A model generated the notes under the pieces. The model ran no database searches. It worked only from the letters and a program-made list of their open reading frames with translations, and was not told where the DNA came from. The translations under genes and the position numbers were made by a program. Shown here in pieces: positions 55,833 to 64,000 of a stretch of 64,000 bases of DNA. How positions within the stretch are numbered: position 1 is the stretch's first letter; every line of letters begins with the position of its first letter. Location: positions 144,907,950 through 144,971,949 of the forward strand of contig CP136063.1 in the NCBI GenBank assembly GCA_032622095.1, given 5' to 3'. The stretch comes from Siphonodentalium dalli (Eukaryota > Mollusca > Scaphopoda > Gadilida > Siphonodentaliidae).

Positions 55833-57109
55833 GTTTATGTAGCAGGTAGTTTCAGAAAGTGCCTCAAAATGACATGATCACATTATTTATAGGAAAACCA
55901 GATAGCGTTGTGAACGCTAAGCTGCTCCATATATTATTAGCCAATCAGAATCACTAGAAATATCTAATCAATATGTATGAGTTGGCACTGCGTCATTTCT
56001 TTCTCTAACAATAGCTTTTTCAGAATTCCTTCATTGGAACGCTGTCCAGACACGTGTGGTCAGAATAAATTATTAGGCATCCCATTGTTTGAAATGCGTG
56101 GGTACATCATTGGCACCCGGTACAACCAGGTGTGGCGTTCTCAGACGCTGTTATTGGAACCATTTCTGAAGTAAATAAGCTTACTACGATGGACATGTTG
56201 AACCCTATGTGTAATGTTTTGTGTGATTATAGACAAAAGTAACGTGTACCTTATGCAATCAAAATACGGTCAATTGTATGAACAATGTCTGAAGTAATGA
56301 CACATCAATACCTTCATTTCCTACAATGTTGCCTCGTGCATCGAATGTACATGCATATGTAACTTGAAAGCCAATATGTTATAATGTTGTTGTCTAACAC
56401 ACATTGGGTAGTTTTATATGAATGAAAGCATGTAGATTGCAAAAATCTTTGTTAAAACTATGGACGTTTTTGAAAATAAAGAGCGTTTTTTATTTATAGA
56501 TACGATGAATTATGTTTAAATGCTTAATTTTAAATATAAATTTAGTACAATTAAGACAAATTTTGAAAATAAAGAGCGTTTATATCGATGGATACGCTGC
56601 ATTATGTTAAAGTGACGTGTTTCTTTAAGGTATGTGACCACGTGTACAATAGTATGCTATTGGAACCATTTCTGAAGTAAATAAGCTTACTACGATGGAC
56701 ATGTTTAACCCTACGTGTAGTGTATTGTCTTATTATAGACAAAGTGACGTGTACCTTTAGAGTGCATTGTGTTCCCTTTAACTTACACATACCGAGATTA
56801 CCACTTTAATATTCCTCACCGTGAGTGCATTGTTCCCCTTTAATGATGTCATAGCGTGGGAGCACATAATACTGTACTGTGAAAGTTTCCTCGCTCATTT
56901 ATTGGAAGATTTAAAGTTTCCAATAGTATAACGGCCGCATTCTTTTGTTGTGGAATTTTCGTGAGAGTGAATGCCTCGCTGTACTGTGTGTGGGGGAGTT
57001 GATCGATAATATGGGCCATGATGCTCTGTTATTGTTTTGTTGTCGTTTAACATTCATTCATAATGAGTGTTGTGTATGTGTCCCTTTAGAGTGCATTGTG
57101 TTCCGCCTG
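55833..57109. other. non-coding outer part of the right arm
   Basis: Mirror of about 48,061-49,352, with the TATA box of gene 1 at 55,885-55,891 and repeated words GTAAATAAGCTTACTACGATGGACATG (56,171 and 56,676) and AATAAAGAGCGTTT. No supported gene. Confidence 0.5.
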
Positions 57110-58160
57110 TGCTTAGAAGTTAATTAACAGACAAAAATGCGTCTGCCTTCAGCATTGTTAGTTTAAACGGCAGTATACAAGTATGAATTGTCTTACACGA
57201 ATACATTATGGATTTACTAGAATGTTGTAGAAAACAAAAATTTCCAGAATATTCCAGAAAGAATAATTTGCGTGGGAAGGAATATTTTTAGGAATTTTAC
57301 TAGATTGTTCCAGAAGATAAAATTGCGTGGAGAACGGTAAATAGATATATGCTATGATAGCATGAGAGCCAATGCCTCGCTGTACCGTGTGTGTGGGGAG
57401 TTGGTCGATAATATGTGCCATGATGTTCTGTTATTGTTTTGTTTGGAGAATGTTCCAGAAATGGATATATGCTGTGTTATTAGCTTTTGTGAGAGCTGTG
57501 CCCAGCAGTAGGTGCATAATACAACATGCTTAGAAGTTAATTAACAGACAAAGGTGCGTCTGCCTTCAGCATTGTTAGTTTAATAGGCCGTATACAAGTA
57601 TGAATTGTCTTACACGAATACATTATGGATTTACTAGAATGTTGTTGAAAACAAAAATTTCCAGAATATTCCAGAAAGAATAATTTGCGTGGGAAGGAAT
57701 ATTTTTAGGAATTTTACTGCATTGTTCCAGAAGATAAAATTGCGTGGAGAACGGTAAATAGATAGATGCTATGATAGCATGAGAGCCAATGCCTCGCTGT
57801 ACCGTGTGTGTGGGGAGTTGGTCGATAATATGTGCCATGATGCTCTGTTATTGTTTTGTTTGGAGAATGTTCCAGAAATGGATAGATGCTGTGTTATTAG
57901 CTTTTGTGAGAGCTCTGAGCCCAGCAGTAGGTGCATAATACAACGTGCTTAGGAGTTAATTAACAGACAAAGGTGTGTATGCCTTCAGCATTGTTAGTGT
58001 AAAAGGCCCTATACAAGTATGAATTGTCTTACACGAATACATTATGGATTTACTAGAATGTTGCAGAAAACAAAAATTTCCAGAATATTCCAGAAAAAGT
58101 AATTTGCGTGGGAAGGAATATTTTTAGGAATTTTACTAGATAGTTCCAGAAGATAAAATT
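57110..58160. repeat. 417-bp tandem array, 2.5 copies
   Basis: Units begin TGCTTAGAAGTTAATTAACA at about 57,112, 57,529 and 57,946, and continue CTTCAGCATTGTTAGTTTAA, ACACGAATACATTATGGATT, CCAGAATATTCCAGAAAGAA, TGCCTCGCTGTACCGTGTGT. The third unit is cut at about 58,160. Copies are nearly identical, so the expansion is recent. The left arm has about 1.6 copies. Confidence 0.85.
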
Positions 58161-58389
58161 GCGTGGGAAGGAGGGAATTAAGAAAAAGGAGGAGCGATAT
58201 ATAATAATTAAACCTATAAAATACATTAAAAAATAGGAGTTTGTAAGACTATGGACCCATACATAAACATATACAAAGCATAGAAAAGGGGGCGTTGCCA
58301 TACTATGGGGCCATAGACATACACAAACCTATAGGAGAAGGGGTCCCATATGGAAATGGGGCAGCAGAAGCCCCTATGCTGCTCATGCA

Positions 58390-60210
58390 TTGTTAATTTG
58401 TTATATCTAAATATGTCAGCTGAAATTTCCAAATATAGGTGGTAAATTTTCCGAATTAATGGGATAAAAGCCACAGTTGAATATTCTCGAGCAATGTCTA
58501 CTATAAACCAGCTAGTGGGAATTATTACATTTTACATATGAGCAACAGTGGTATTATTACTTATCTTGTGAATTATCGGGGATACATGGATATTTAATAC
58601 CTGGTTCTCGATTTTGAACCCCGAGGCGGAGCCAAGGGGTTTCAAAAAGAGACATCCGGGTATTAAATCTCCTAGTATCCCACGATGTTGGCGGAGCTAA
58701 CGATTTTGTCCCACATCAATAGCTACCATGTGGTGTGCTTTTTATAGGTTATCAGATAAATTCACACCAATCAGCACCAATAAGAATAATTCAGTAGCAG
58801 ACCTATCGATCCTGTTTTAGGTGATGTTAATTAAGCTCAGCGCGCTAGAACAATGTCAAGATTGGTGAAACTGCTAGTTCAAGGGTAATTCATAACCACG
58901 ATGTTTCACATGCTTTTATACGCCCACTGTCAAGAGTTACGGGGACATGGTGCATGATTTAAACGTGACGTTGTTGTCAATCAGATTGTTAGTTACAACC
59001 GGTTGTGGGGACAAGCGTTGTTTTTCATATGTTTCCCTATGAAATAGCTGTAATTTTAAATGGCATACGATGCGCTCTCTTTCGTCAGGGTCTTGGCATG
59101 GATAATAATTTTCAAACGTTATCTCACTGTAGATACTTCTGTTTAAAAAAAGGTACATAATTATTGACGCGTGTATTATCAATGGAACTACGCGAAATTC
59201 CGCGGAAGACTGAAAATAGTTTATTACTGCGATAAGTTCTAAAGAAAAACAAATGATCCCGTTTTATTACGTATTCAGTTATTTGTTAATTGGGTTTCTG
59301 TGTGTAATATTTAACAATTGGGTAGGCACTATTCTCTTAAGCGCATGAAGGAAAATTTCCACCAAAATTTAGAGATGCTTAATTTGCGAACGGAAGAGTT
59401 GATATTTTTTGCATAAGTTTCGCCACTTCGGCATCTAAATTCTTGTTTCGATAAACAAATACTTGTAGTTTTGCAGATTTGCTTACCATAAGCATAACAT
59501 AAAGAGTACACATATGGTTTCTCGAATATTCGCATATTGCAGGTATTATTCGGCAAACCATAATATTATCTATGTTCGCATAGTGCTGAATAGAACGCAA
59601 CATGTTCGGGCTCTAATTAATAGTCCTGCATAATAGTCGTGTGACAAATGGTTAACTTGTAACCGGATTCAACATTTAGAAATGAGGCAAAACACATAAG
59701 GCTTATATTGAAAAGAATATGTTTCGTGTGAATACCCAAATATATCATCCAATTATTGATACAAAACATGGTATATATTGTCTATCTATCACCAAGTATT
59801 TATGGGCAAATTGTGGGAACAGCTATATAATCACATTCATCTTATAAGCAGTCTAACAAAATAGAGTCACTGTTCGTGGCTCGTTTCTGCGCTTTATGTC
59901 TGGGAATTATATATTGTTAATAGAGACTGGGGGTAAATACATCATTACACGGCTTGTTGCGGGAGGGATCGCCTCGGGGGATTCCAGCCTCTACCGGGGC
60001 ATACCACACAGTATACCCCTCAAAAAGCCGTGTAACTTATATTATGTACAGGTATCTGCTCATCTACGTGCGGCGACCTTCGTGGCATAGTATGTGGATG
60101 TGGCGGAGAATCACGTGATCGCATAAATCTCACACGCATAAAATAAGAAAGTCCGCCCAATTATTCACGAGTGGGCTAAAACCATGCCTCGTGTTCCTCA
60201 TTTATCGTTT
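58390..60210. other. 1.8 kb block present only in the right arm
   Basis: The left arm jumps directly from the equivalent of 58,388 to 60,215. The block holds a structured hairpin (58,576-58,684), short frames without protein features, and another inverted pair (TTACACGGCTT near 59,946 and AAGCCGTGTAA near 60,023). It is either an insertion here or a deletion on the left. No clear flanking duplication is seen. Confidence 0.6.
58576..58684. repeat. nested hairpin of about 107 bp
   Basis: The outer stem is GGGATACATGGATATTTAATACC with GGTATTAAATCTCCTAGTATCCC. The inner stem is TTGAACCCC…GGC-GGA-GCC…GGGGTTTCAA. Stem layers are separated by short loops, giving an extended cruciform-capable structure. 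Function unknown. Confidence 0.75.
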
Positions 60211-60299
60211 CTTTTACGAATGGAAGATAACCAAATGCACAAAAACGCAATAAGAACGCGACTGTACCTCGGCGTGTCATTTTTATGCGAAGTTTTTGA

Positions 60300-60640
60300 T
60301 GCGTCCGAACCTGAACCAAATTTGTCCGAACCTGAACGAAAATTGTGTCTGAACCTGAACAAAATCATCGCGAATGTTGCGAATCCGAACCTGAACATTT
60401 TGAAATTTTCAAAGGTCGTTTTTCGGAGTTAGACAATAAAAATATCGCCGGTTTTGCATTCCGAAGATGTGTGTTGACCTAATCTACCCACAACAATACA
60501 TAAATTTGCGGATGCATGAGCCCAGGGCCAGAAAAATACGAAAAAGCGAACATTTCGCCGCTTGGAGACAATATATACACTTACCGTTTATCTGCTTAAG
60601 TGGGCGCCGCCATCTTGGAATGTCCGAACCTAAACGGGTA
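60300..60640. repeat. sub-terminal GTCCGAACCTGAAC repeats, right end
   Basis: GTCCGAACCTGAAC or near variants at about 60,303, 60,322, 60,344 and 60,384, plus GTCCGAACCTAAAC next to the terminus (60,622). Inverted counterpart of the left-end set, which has one unit more. Confidence 0.75.
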
Positions 60641-60650
60641 TCCGACAGTG

Positions 60651-60945
60651 CATATATTGTTCCCGAGATCAAAGTATAGGCCTACATAGCAAATTTGAGT
60701 CGAATCGGTCGAGGTCCAGAAATTTCAGTCGGATATGAGCGAGGTCAATGTCAAGGACACGGTCGCACGTGAAATTGGACCCGTCAATATTGTTCCCGGG
60801 ATCAAAGTAGGCCTGCATACCAAATTGGAGTGGGATCGGTCGAGCAGTTTTCGAGTCTATAACACATAGGCCTATACAAACATACAGCCAGCCAGACAGA
60901 CAGACAGAAGTTCCAAAATATATATAATATATGAAGTAGATGCCT
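60651..60945 (+). mobile_element. ACTAGCTG-type dispersed repeat, right half (split)
   Basis: Resumes the monomer interrupted at 46,853 and continues through a second round (TATGAGCGAGGTCAATGTCAAGG, AATTGGACCCGTCAATATTG, CATACCAAATTGGAGTGGGATCGGTC). It ends CAGACAGACAGACAGAAGTTCCAAAATATATATAA, the same end as the 9408 member. It dates the palindromic element as the later arrival. Confidence 0.75.
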
Positions 60946-61834
60946 ATACATTTAAGAAAATAATTAACTGCATGTTATTATTGCTCTATAGTGTACTAAT
61001 TACAACTCCAGAATAATTGAAAGGGACTTGCTGAAATTTTATATTACATGTTAGAATGGAGCGGTTTAGTTTAGCAATAACAATTGTGAACAGTCAAGCA
61101 TAATGTTGATTCTACGGTAACTGAGCAAAACACTGTCCAATGGGCACATTTCACCACAAGACAAGCACTGCTCATCACGAGCAAGTAAAATGGCCATCAT
61201 TTTAAAACTGAGAATCCAGGCATTAATTAGATACCAAAATTAAGGATTACCCATACCCCGATATGGGTCTTAGGCATGCCGATAACCGGCAAGATACCAC
61301 GAAACTGCATGTCACAGAGCAGACACGCCCAATTTCTCCTATTTTTCTTATGTATTCAAAACCGAAATCCACCTTCTGGTGTGGCATTTTGCAAGGAATC
61401 TAATGCCACCAAAATTATACAGAGATACCAAAGAAGCATCCTACAAAAAGCTATTTATTTGTCCCAAAAACGTTGTCCCGTGATCCAGAATCATTACACT
61501 AACGCGAGCCTAAAATGTGTTGCCACGTTTCCCTTTGGTGTCAGTTGTATATCACATCTGTCGCAACGTGAACGGAAACTTCCATGTTAACAATAACAAT
61601 ATATGTTTCCTGAGTATTCGTGAAATTCTCACAGAAATTAACATTATCGCCAGATTTTGTACCGTATATTTATTCACCGTCGTGACACTAACGCGGAACA
61701 CTAAAATACTATATGCATTGACTGAACATTAAACAGCTTTCATAAAAGTTTCATAAAAGCGTGTTCATAAACTAGTTGATTGGTTTGATTGTCGATATTC
61801 AAAATTGTTATCACATGATGAACGCGACATCGTC
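60946..61834. other. intergenic, nothing recognised
   Basis: A 104-codon frame at 61,276-61,590 has no recognisable features. The word ACACTAACGCG occurs near 61,496 and 61,687. No gene is supported. Confidence 0.35.
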
Positions 61835-61900
61835 ATTACACTAACCCGTCACTACACTAACGCTGTTTGCGTTAATGCAATGACGCTGCGTTGGTGTAAT
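61835..61900. repeat. imperfect hairpin with ATTACACTAAC ends
   Basis: ATTACACTAACCCGTC at 61,835 faces GACGCTGCGTTGGTGTAAT ending at 61,900. ACACTAACGC words around it repeat the arm sequence. Confidence 0.6.
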
Positions 61901-62033
61901 AACAGTCCAGGCTCATGGTGTAACAACTGTGCAAAATGTGATACAATCATGAAACTTGACATATATGTTCCTCGTGCCTACTCATCATTTTCAGATATGG
62001 AGGCAATGGCGGCAGGTCCATCTTTAGCAACTG

Positions 62034-62283
62034 TTGCTAGGCGACTGCCCAACATCGAATAAAAGCACATATGACTAATATTATGGCAGTTTTAACAAAC
62101 TAAAATACGCCATACGTATCATTTTTATGGTGAAAACAATTATAATAGTTGTTGTCAGTGTGGATCTGACAGGAAAATTACCATATTTCTTACTTACAAG
62201 TGTGATAACGGTTGCTAGGGACATACCCGAAATCGAAAAACGTACACATGACTGCTATTATGGCAATTTTAACAAACTAAACT
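62034..62283 (+). repeat. direct duplication, about 70-bp units 177 bp apart
   Basis: GTTGCTAGGCGACTGCCC…ATCGAATAAAAGCACATATGACTAATATTATGGCAGTTTTAACAAAC at 62,034 is repeated with about 15 differences at 62,211. It continues into a few further shared bases. Confidence 0.7.
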
Positions 62284-62290
62284 GCACCAT

Positions 62291-63790
62291 GTAGCATTGT
62301 GTCGATGAAAACAATTATTTTTCTTTCCACAATGGCATCGTCAACATACTTTTCTCGGTCCATGCCGTAGATATATCATGTATACGGGGCTGGGTCCATA
62401 AATGTCCTACGTATAGCCACCTGCTCATTATTGTGTACAATGTCATACCATACCTTTATCGACCTGTGTCCCATGACCTACATATATGACCCTCGGTCCA
62501 TGGCCAGCCTGCAGGATGGTGGCATTGGTGCATGGAATATTCAAAGGGACCACCACCCATGATCTTTATATAGGGCATTGGTCCAATATATATATGTGTA
62601 GGTGGATACGTGGCATAACTGCCGATGTGTTCATTACCTAAAGTATATATGGACATCCTATGAATCCATGATATACCACAGACAATGTGCTTGATATGCG
62701 TATAGGCAGCTGAGTCCACGGCCTAACTATGGGCACCTGGGTATTTACACCATGTAACAGCGCCATGGTCCTTCTGCGGTCAGAAACAATTCGGGTTAGT
62801 TGCTAATATACCTAGTTCCAAGTTGTCATTTAAAATTCGAAAAAATAGAAGAGTGTTGTCATTTTCATGTAACACACATAATAATTCGATTGTATCTTCA
62901 TAAGGTTTCTTGGACCAAAATATCCTGAGCTGTATCTGATTTCGCCCATCACTGTTTACGTGTGGAGAAGGCGAGCAAATGTTATGACAACCTATACCCG
63001 GGAAAATTATCCCCACCCTCGCAGATACATACATGTAACAATTAACTTGTGTTTGACGGGCAGGGACGGGAATAATTGGTGGGAAGGTTGGGGTGTCTCC
63101 GCAATTATGTATCCAGTTGTTCCCTTTCATCACCAGATTTATGTTGGAGAGGGGTGGAAACTCAAAGGATTTTTCAGCACTTTAAGGGAGAAGGAAATCC
63201 GCATGAAGTAACTCTCGCGAACATTCATAAGTCTAGAACGTGAAACCCTGGTCTACTTTAAACTTCTATATTTTTCCTGAGTTGACGCTTCATAGGGGGT
63301 CAGGAATCGCTGTCAGAACATGATACATTTACAACAAAAATTCCATGGAATGTACACACACGGGACTCTTATTTCGCACTCCATGCACTGACGCAATTTG
63401 GCTTCATTGACATCTTTAATTGATTGCATTTTCAATGAACTATAGAAAATCGAAATTGACACTGATGGCCTCCAGAATCATATCAAAGCAGTGAATTTTC
63501 ACAAAGTTCACCGATGGAGACCGCCCAGGAATTTAGCTTCTATATTGGCACCTTAAACTGATCGTTGTTTTTCTCAATTAGAGATTCGAAATCGAGCCCC
63601 AGAATCGCTCTCGGTGCGCTGAGTATACACATATTTCCTCAGGGGCACTGGGGGGGGGGGGGCGGGACACCGGACCCAATCCGCAGGATGGGGCCACACG
63701 CACAACCTCTTACTCTACACTACGCACATTCGACATCAGATTCGTAACCGCCCACCATAAAAGCTGGCTACGGGATAATCCAAATCAAAG
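62291..63790. other. intergenic, nothing recognised
   Basis: Loosely repetitive CGGTCCATG / CCTACATATATG words between 62,355 and 62,760 hint at a decayed monomer array. A run of 12-13 G lies at about 63,650-63,662. The frames at 62,780-63,133 (minus) and 62,960-63,211 (plus) lack recognisable features. Confidence 0.35.
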
Positions 63791-63835
63791 CCTTCTACTG
63801 ATGGTCAATAGCGACCACTGACCATCAGTAGAAGG
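63791..63835. repeat. perfect 17-bp hairpin
   Basis: CCTTCTACTGATGGTCA (63,791-63,807) and TGACCATCAGTAGAAGG (63,819-63,835) form a perfect stem with an 11-base loop. The word GCTACGGG occurs just before and just after it (about 63,766 and 63,846). It could be the core of a MITE. No T-run follows and this is eukaryotic DNA, so it is not called a terminator. Confidence 0.85.
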
Positions 63836-64000
63836 ATCGGATTAGCTACGGGCTTGTTGCACATCTGACAGCAATATACCTCTCTGTTCATCATAATGTC
63901 CGCATTTACCCTAAAAACATATATCTATGGTTATAATATGTATCGTATAATATGTACATGCACCACTGGTGTCGCATGGTCATTGCATCAGCCATCTACT

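Larger units (their letters stand above)
46854..60650. mobile_element. 13.8 kb palindromic virus-like element with PC4-like and packaging-ATPase genes
   Basis: The ends are inverted copies of CACTGTCGGATACCCGTT. CATAT flanks both sides (46,849-46,853 and 60,651-60,655), and the outside sequence is one dispersed repeat cut in two, so the borders are well defined. The left arm (46,854-51,613) and right arm (53,564-60,650) are inverted copies with indels. The unique centre carries a C2H2/Q-rich segment, a FtsK/HerA-type packaging ATPase and an acidic tail. Both arms carry two tandem-PC4 genes. CAC-type ends with a 5-bp duplication fit Transib-like transposition (known of that superfamily). The gene content fits Polinton/adintovirus relatives, which normally make 6-bp duplications. 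No transposase, integrase, polymerase or capsid is present. Confidence 0.8.
53564..60650. repeat. right arm of the 13.8 kb palindromic element
   Basis: The longer arm (7.1 kb against 4.8 kb). Extra length comes from the 417-bp tandem array (57,110-58,160) and a 1.8 kb block (about 58,390-60,210) absent from the left arm. It ends AACGGGTATCCGACAGTG, the inverse of the left terminus. Confidence 0.88.

Noticed and set aside
59896-60090. Possible tRNA-like or riboswitch fold around TTACACGGCTT…AAGCCGTGTAA
   Set aside because: Only the outer 11-bp stem pairs well, and the roughly 70-base interior has no conserved core that I recognise. It is kept only as an inverted pair within the right-arm block.
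46854-60650. Assembly fold-back artefact as the cause of the large palindrome
   Set aside because: The arms differ by base substitutions, unequal tandem arrays, separate gene deletions and a 1.8 kb block, and the unit has a flanking 5-bp duplication within an identifiable older repeat. A chimeric read would give identical arms.
46854-60650. Canonical autonomous Polinton/Maverick
   Set aside because: No type B DNA polymerase, retroviral-type integrase, protease or capsid frame can be found, the flanking repeat is 5 bp, and the ends do not start AG. Only the ATPase is of that kind.
62780-63211. 117-codon and 83-codon opposing frames
   Set aside because: They overlap each other on opposite strands, have no recognisable domain, and lie in moderately repetitive sequence.
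1-64000. tRNA, rRNA or snRNA genes
   Set aside because: I looked for GTTCGAATC-like T-loops with paired acceptor stems and found no convincing cloverleaf. A covariance-model scan would be needed to exclude decayed copies.

Overview
This window looks like repeat-rich, AT-rich metazoan DNA, most likely from a marine mollusc such as a bivalve. That is an inference. It rests on the very frequent ACATGTA motif and on dispersed repeats built from GTCCGTCC- and GAGTTATGGCCC-bearing 120-180 bp monomers, which I associate with molluscan genomes. I recognise no host gene and no tRNA or rRNA. Everything whose function I can name belongs to a mobile or virus-like element.

Layout. 1-10 kb: an exon-like duplicated block, two hAT-type DNA elements sharing CAGTGTTCRCGCTGG termini and 8-bp target duplications, a Tc1/mariner-type TIR element, and monomer arrays. 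11.0-15.5 kb: a 5'-truncated LINE (L1/Tx1-like, minus strand) with a perfect 14-bp target duplication, a poly(A) tail and an ORF2 broken by only two in-frame stops. 15.6-30 kb: several short-interspersed families, each with a family-specific terminal hairpin and homologous inner monomers, partly nested. 32-34 kb: a hAT remnant with a decayed BED zinc finger, a GC-rich 230-codon ORF and a long hairpin. 36.6-41.4 kb: a 4.8 kb palindromic element carrying two decayed, inverted copies of a gene with a Cys-rich (CXC/TSO1-like) tail.

The most notable object spans 46,854-60,650. It is a 13.8 kb near-palindromic element with CACTGTCGG termini, flanked by a 5-bp repeat (CATAT), and it interrupts an older dispersed repeat. 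Its arms are 4.8 and 7.1 kb. Each arm carries an intact 188-codon gene for a tandem PC4-like (ssDNA-binding) protein and a broken copy of a second, paralogous PC4-like gene. The two broken copies have different deletions. The 1.95 kb unique centre carries a C2H2 finger/Q-rich segment, a FtsK/HerA-type (A32-like) DNA-packaging ATPase of the Polinton/adintovirus kind, and an acidic C-terminal segment, spread over three reading frames. GC-rich tandem boxes ending in TGACGTCA palindromes flank the centre symmetrically. TATA boxes sit 57-59 bp upstream of the PC4-like start codons and 44 bp upstream of the finger ORF.

How the parts relate. I infer that the 13.8 kb element is a virus-like or Polinton-derived gene set (packaging motor plus ssDNA-binding proteins) carried within very long inverted arms. 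No DNA polymerase, integrase, transposase, protease or capsid gene is visible, so any movement would have to be supplied in trans. The 188-codon gene differs at 10 of 567 bases between arms (2 silent, 8 replacement). The arms are therefore recent or converted copies, and that gene shows no sign of constraint.
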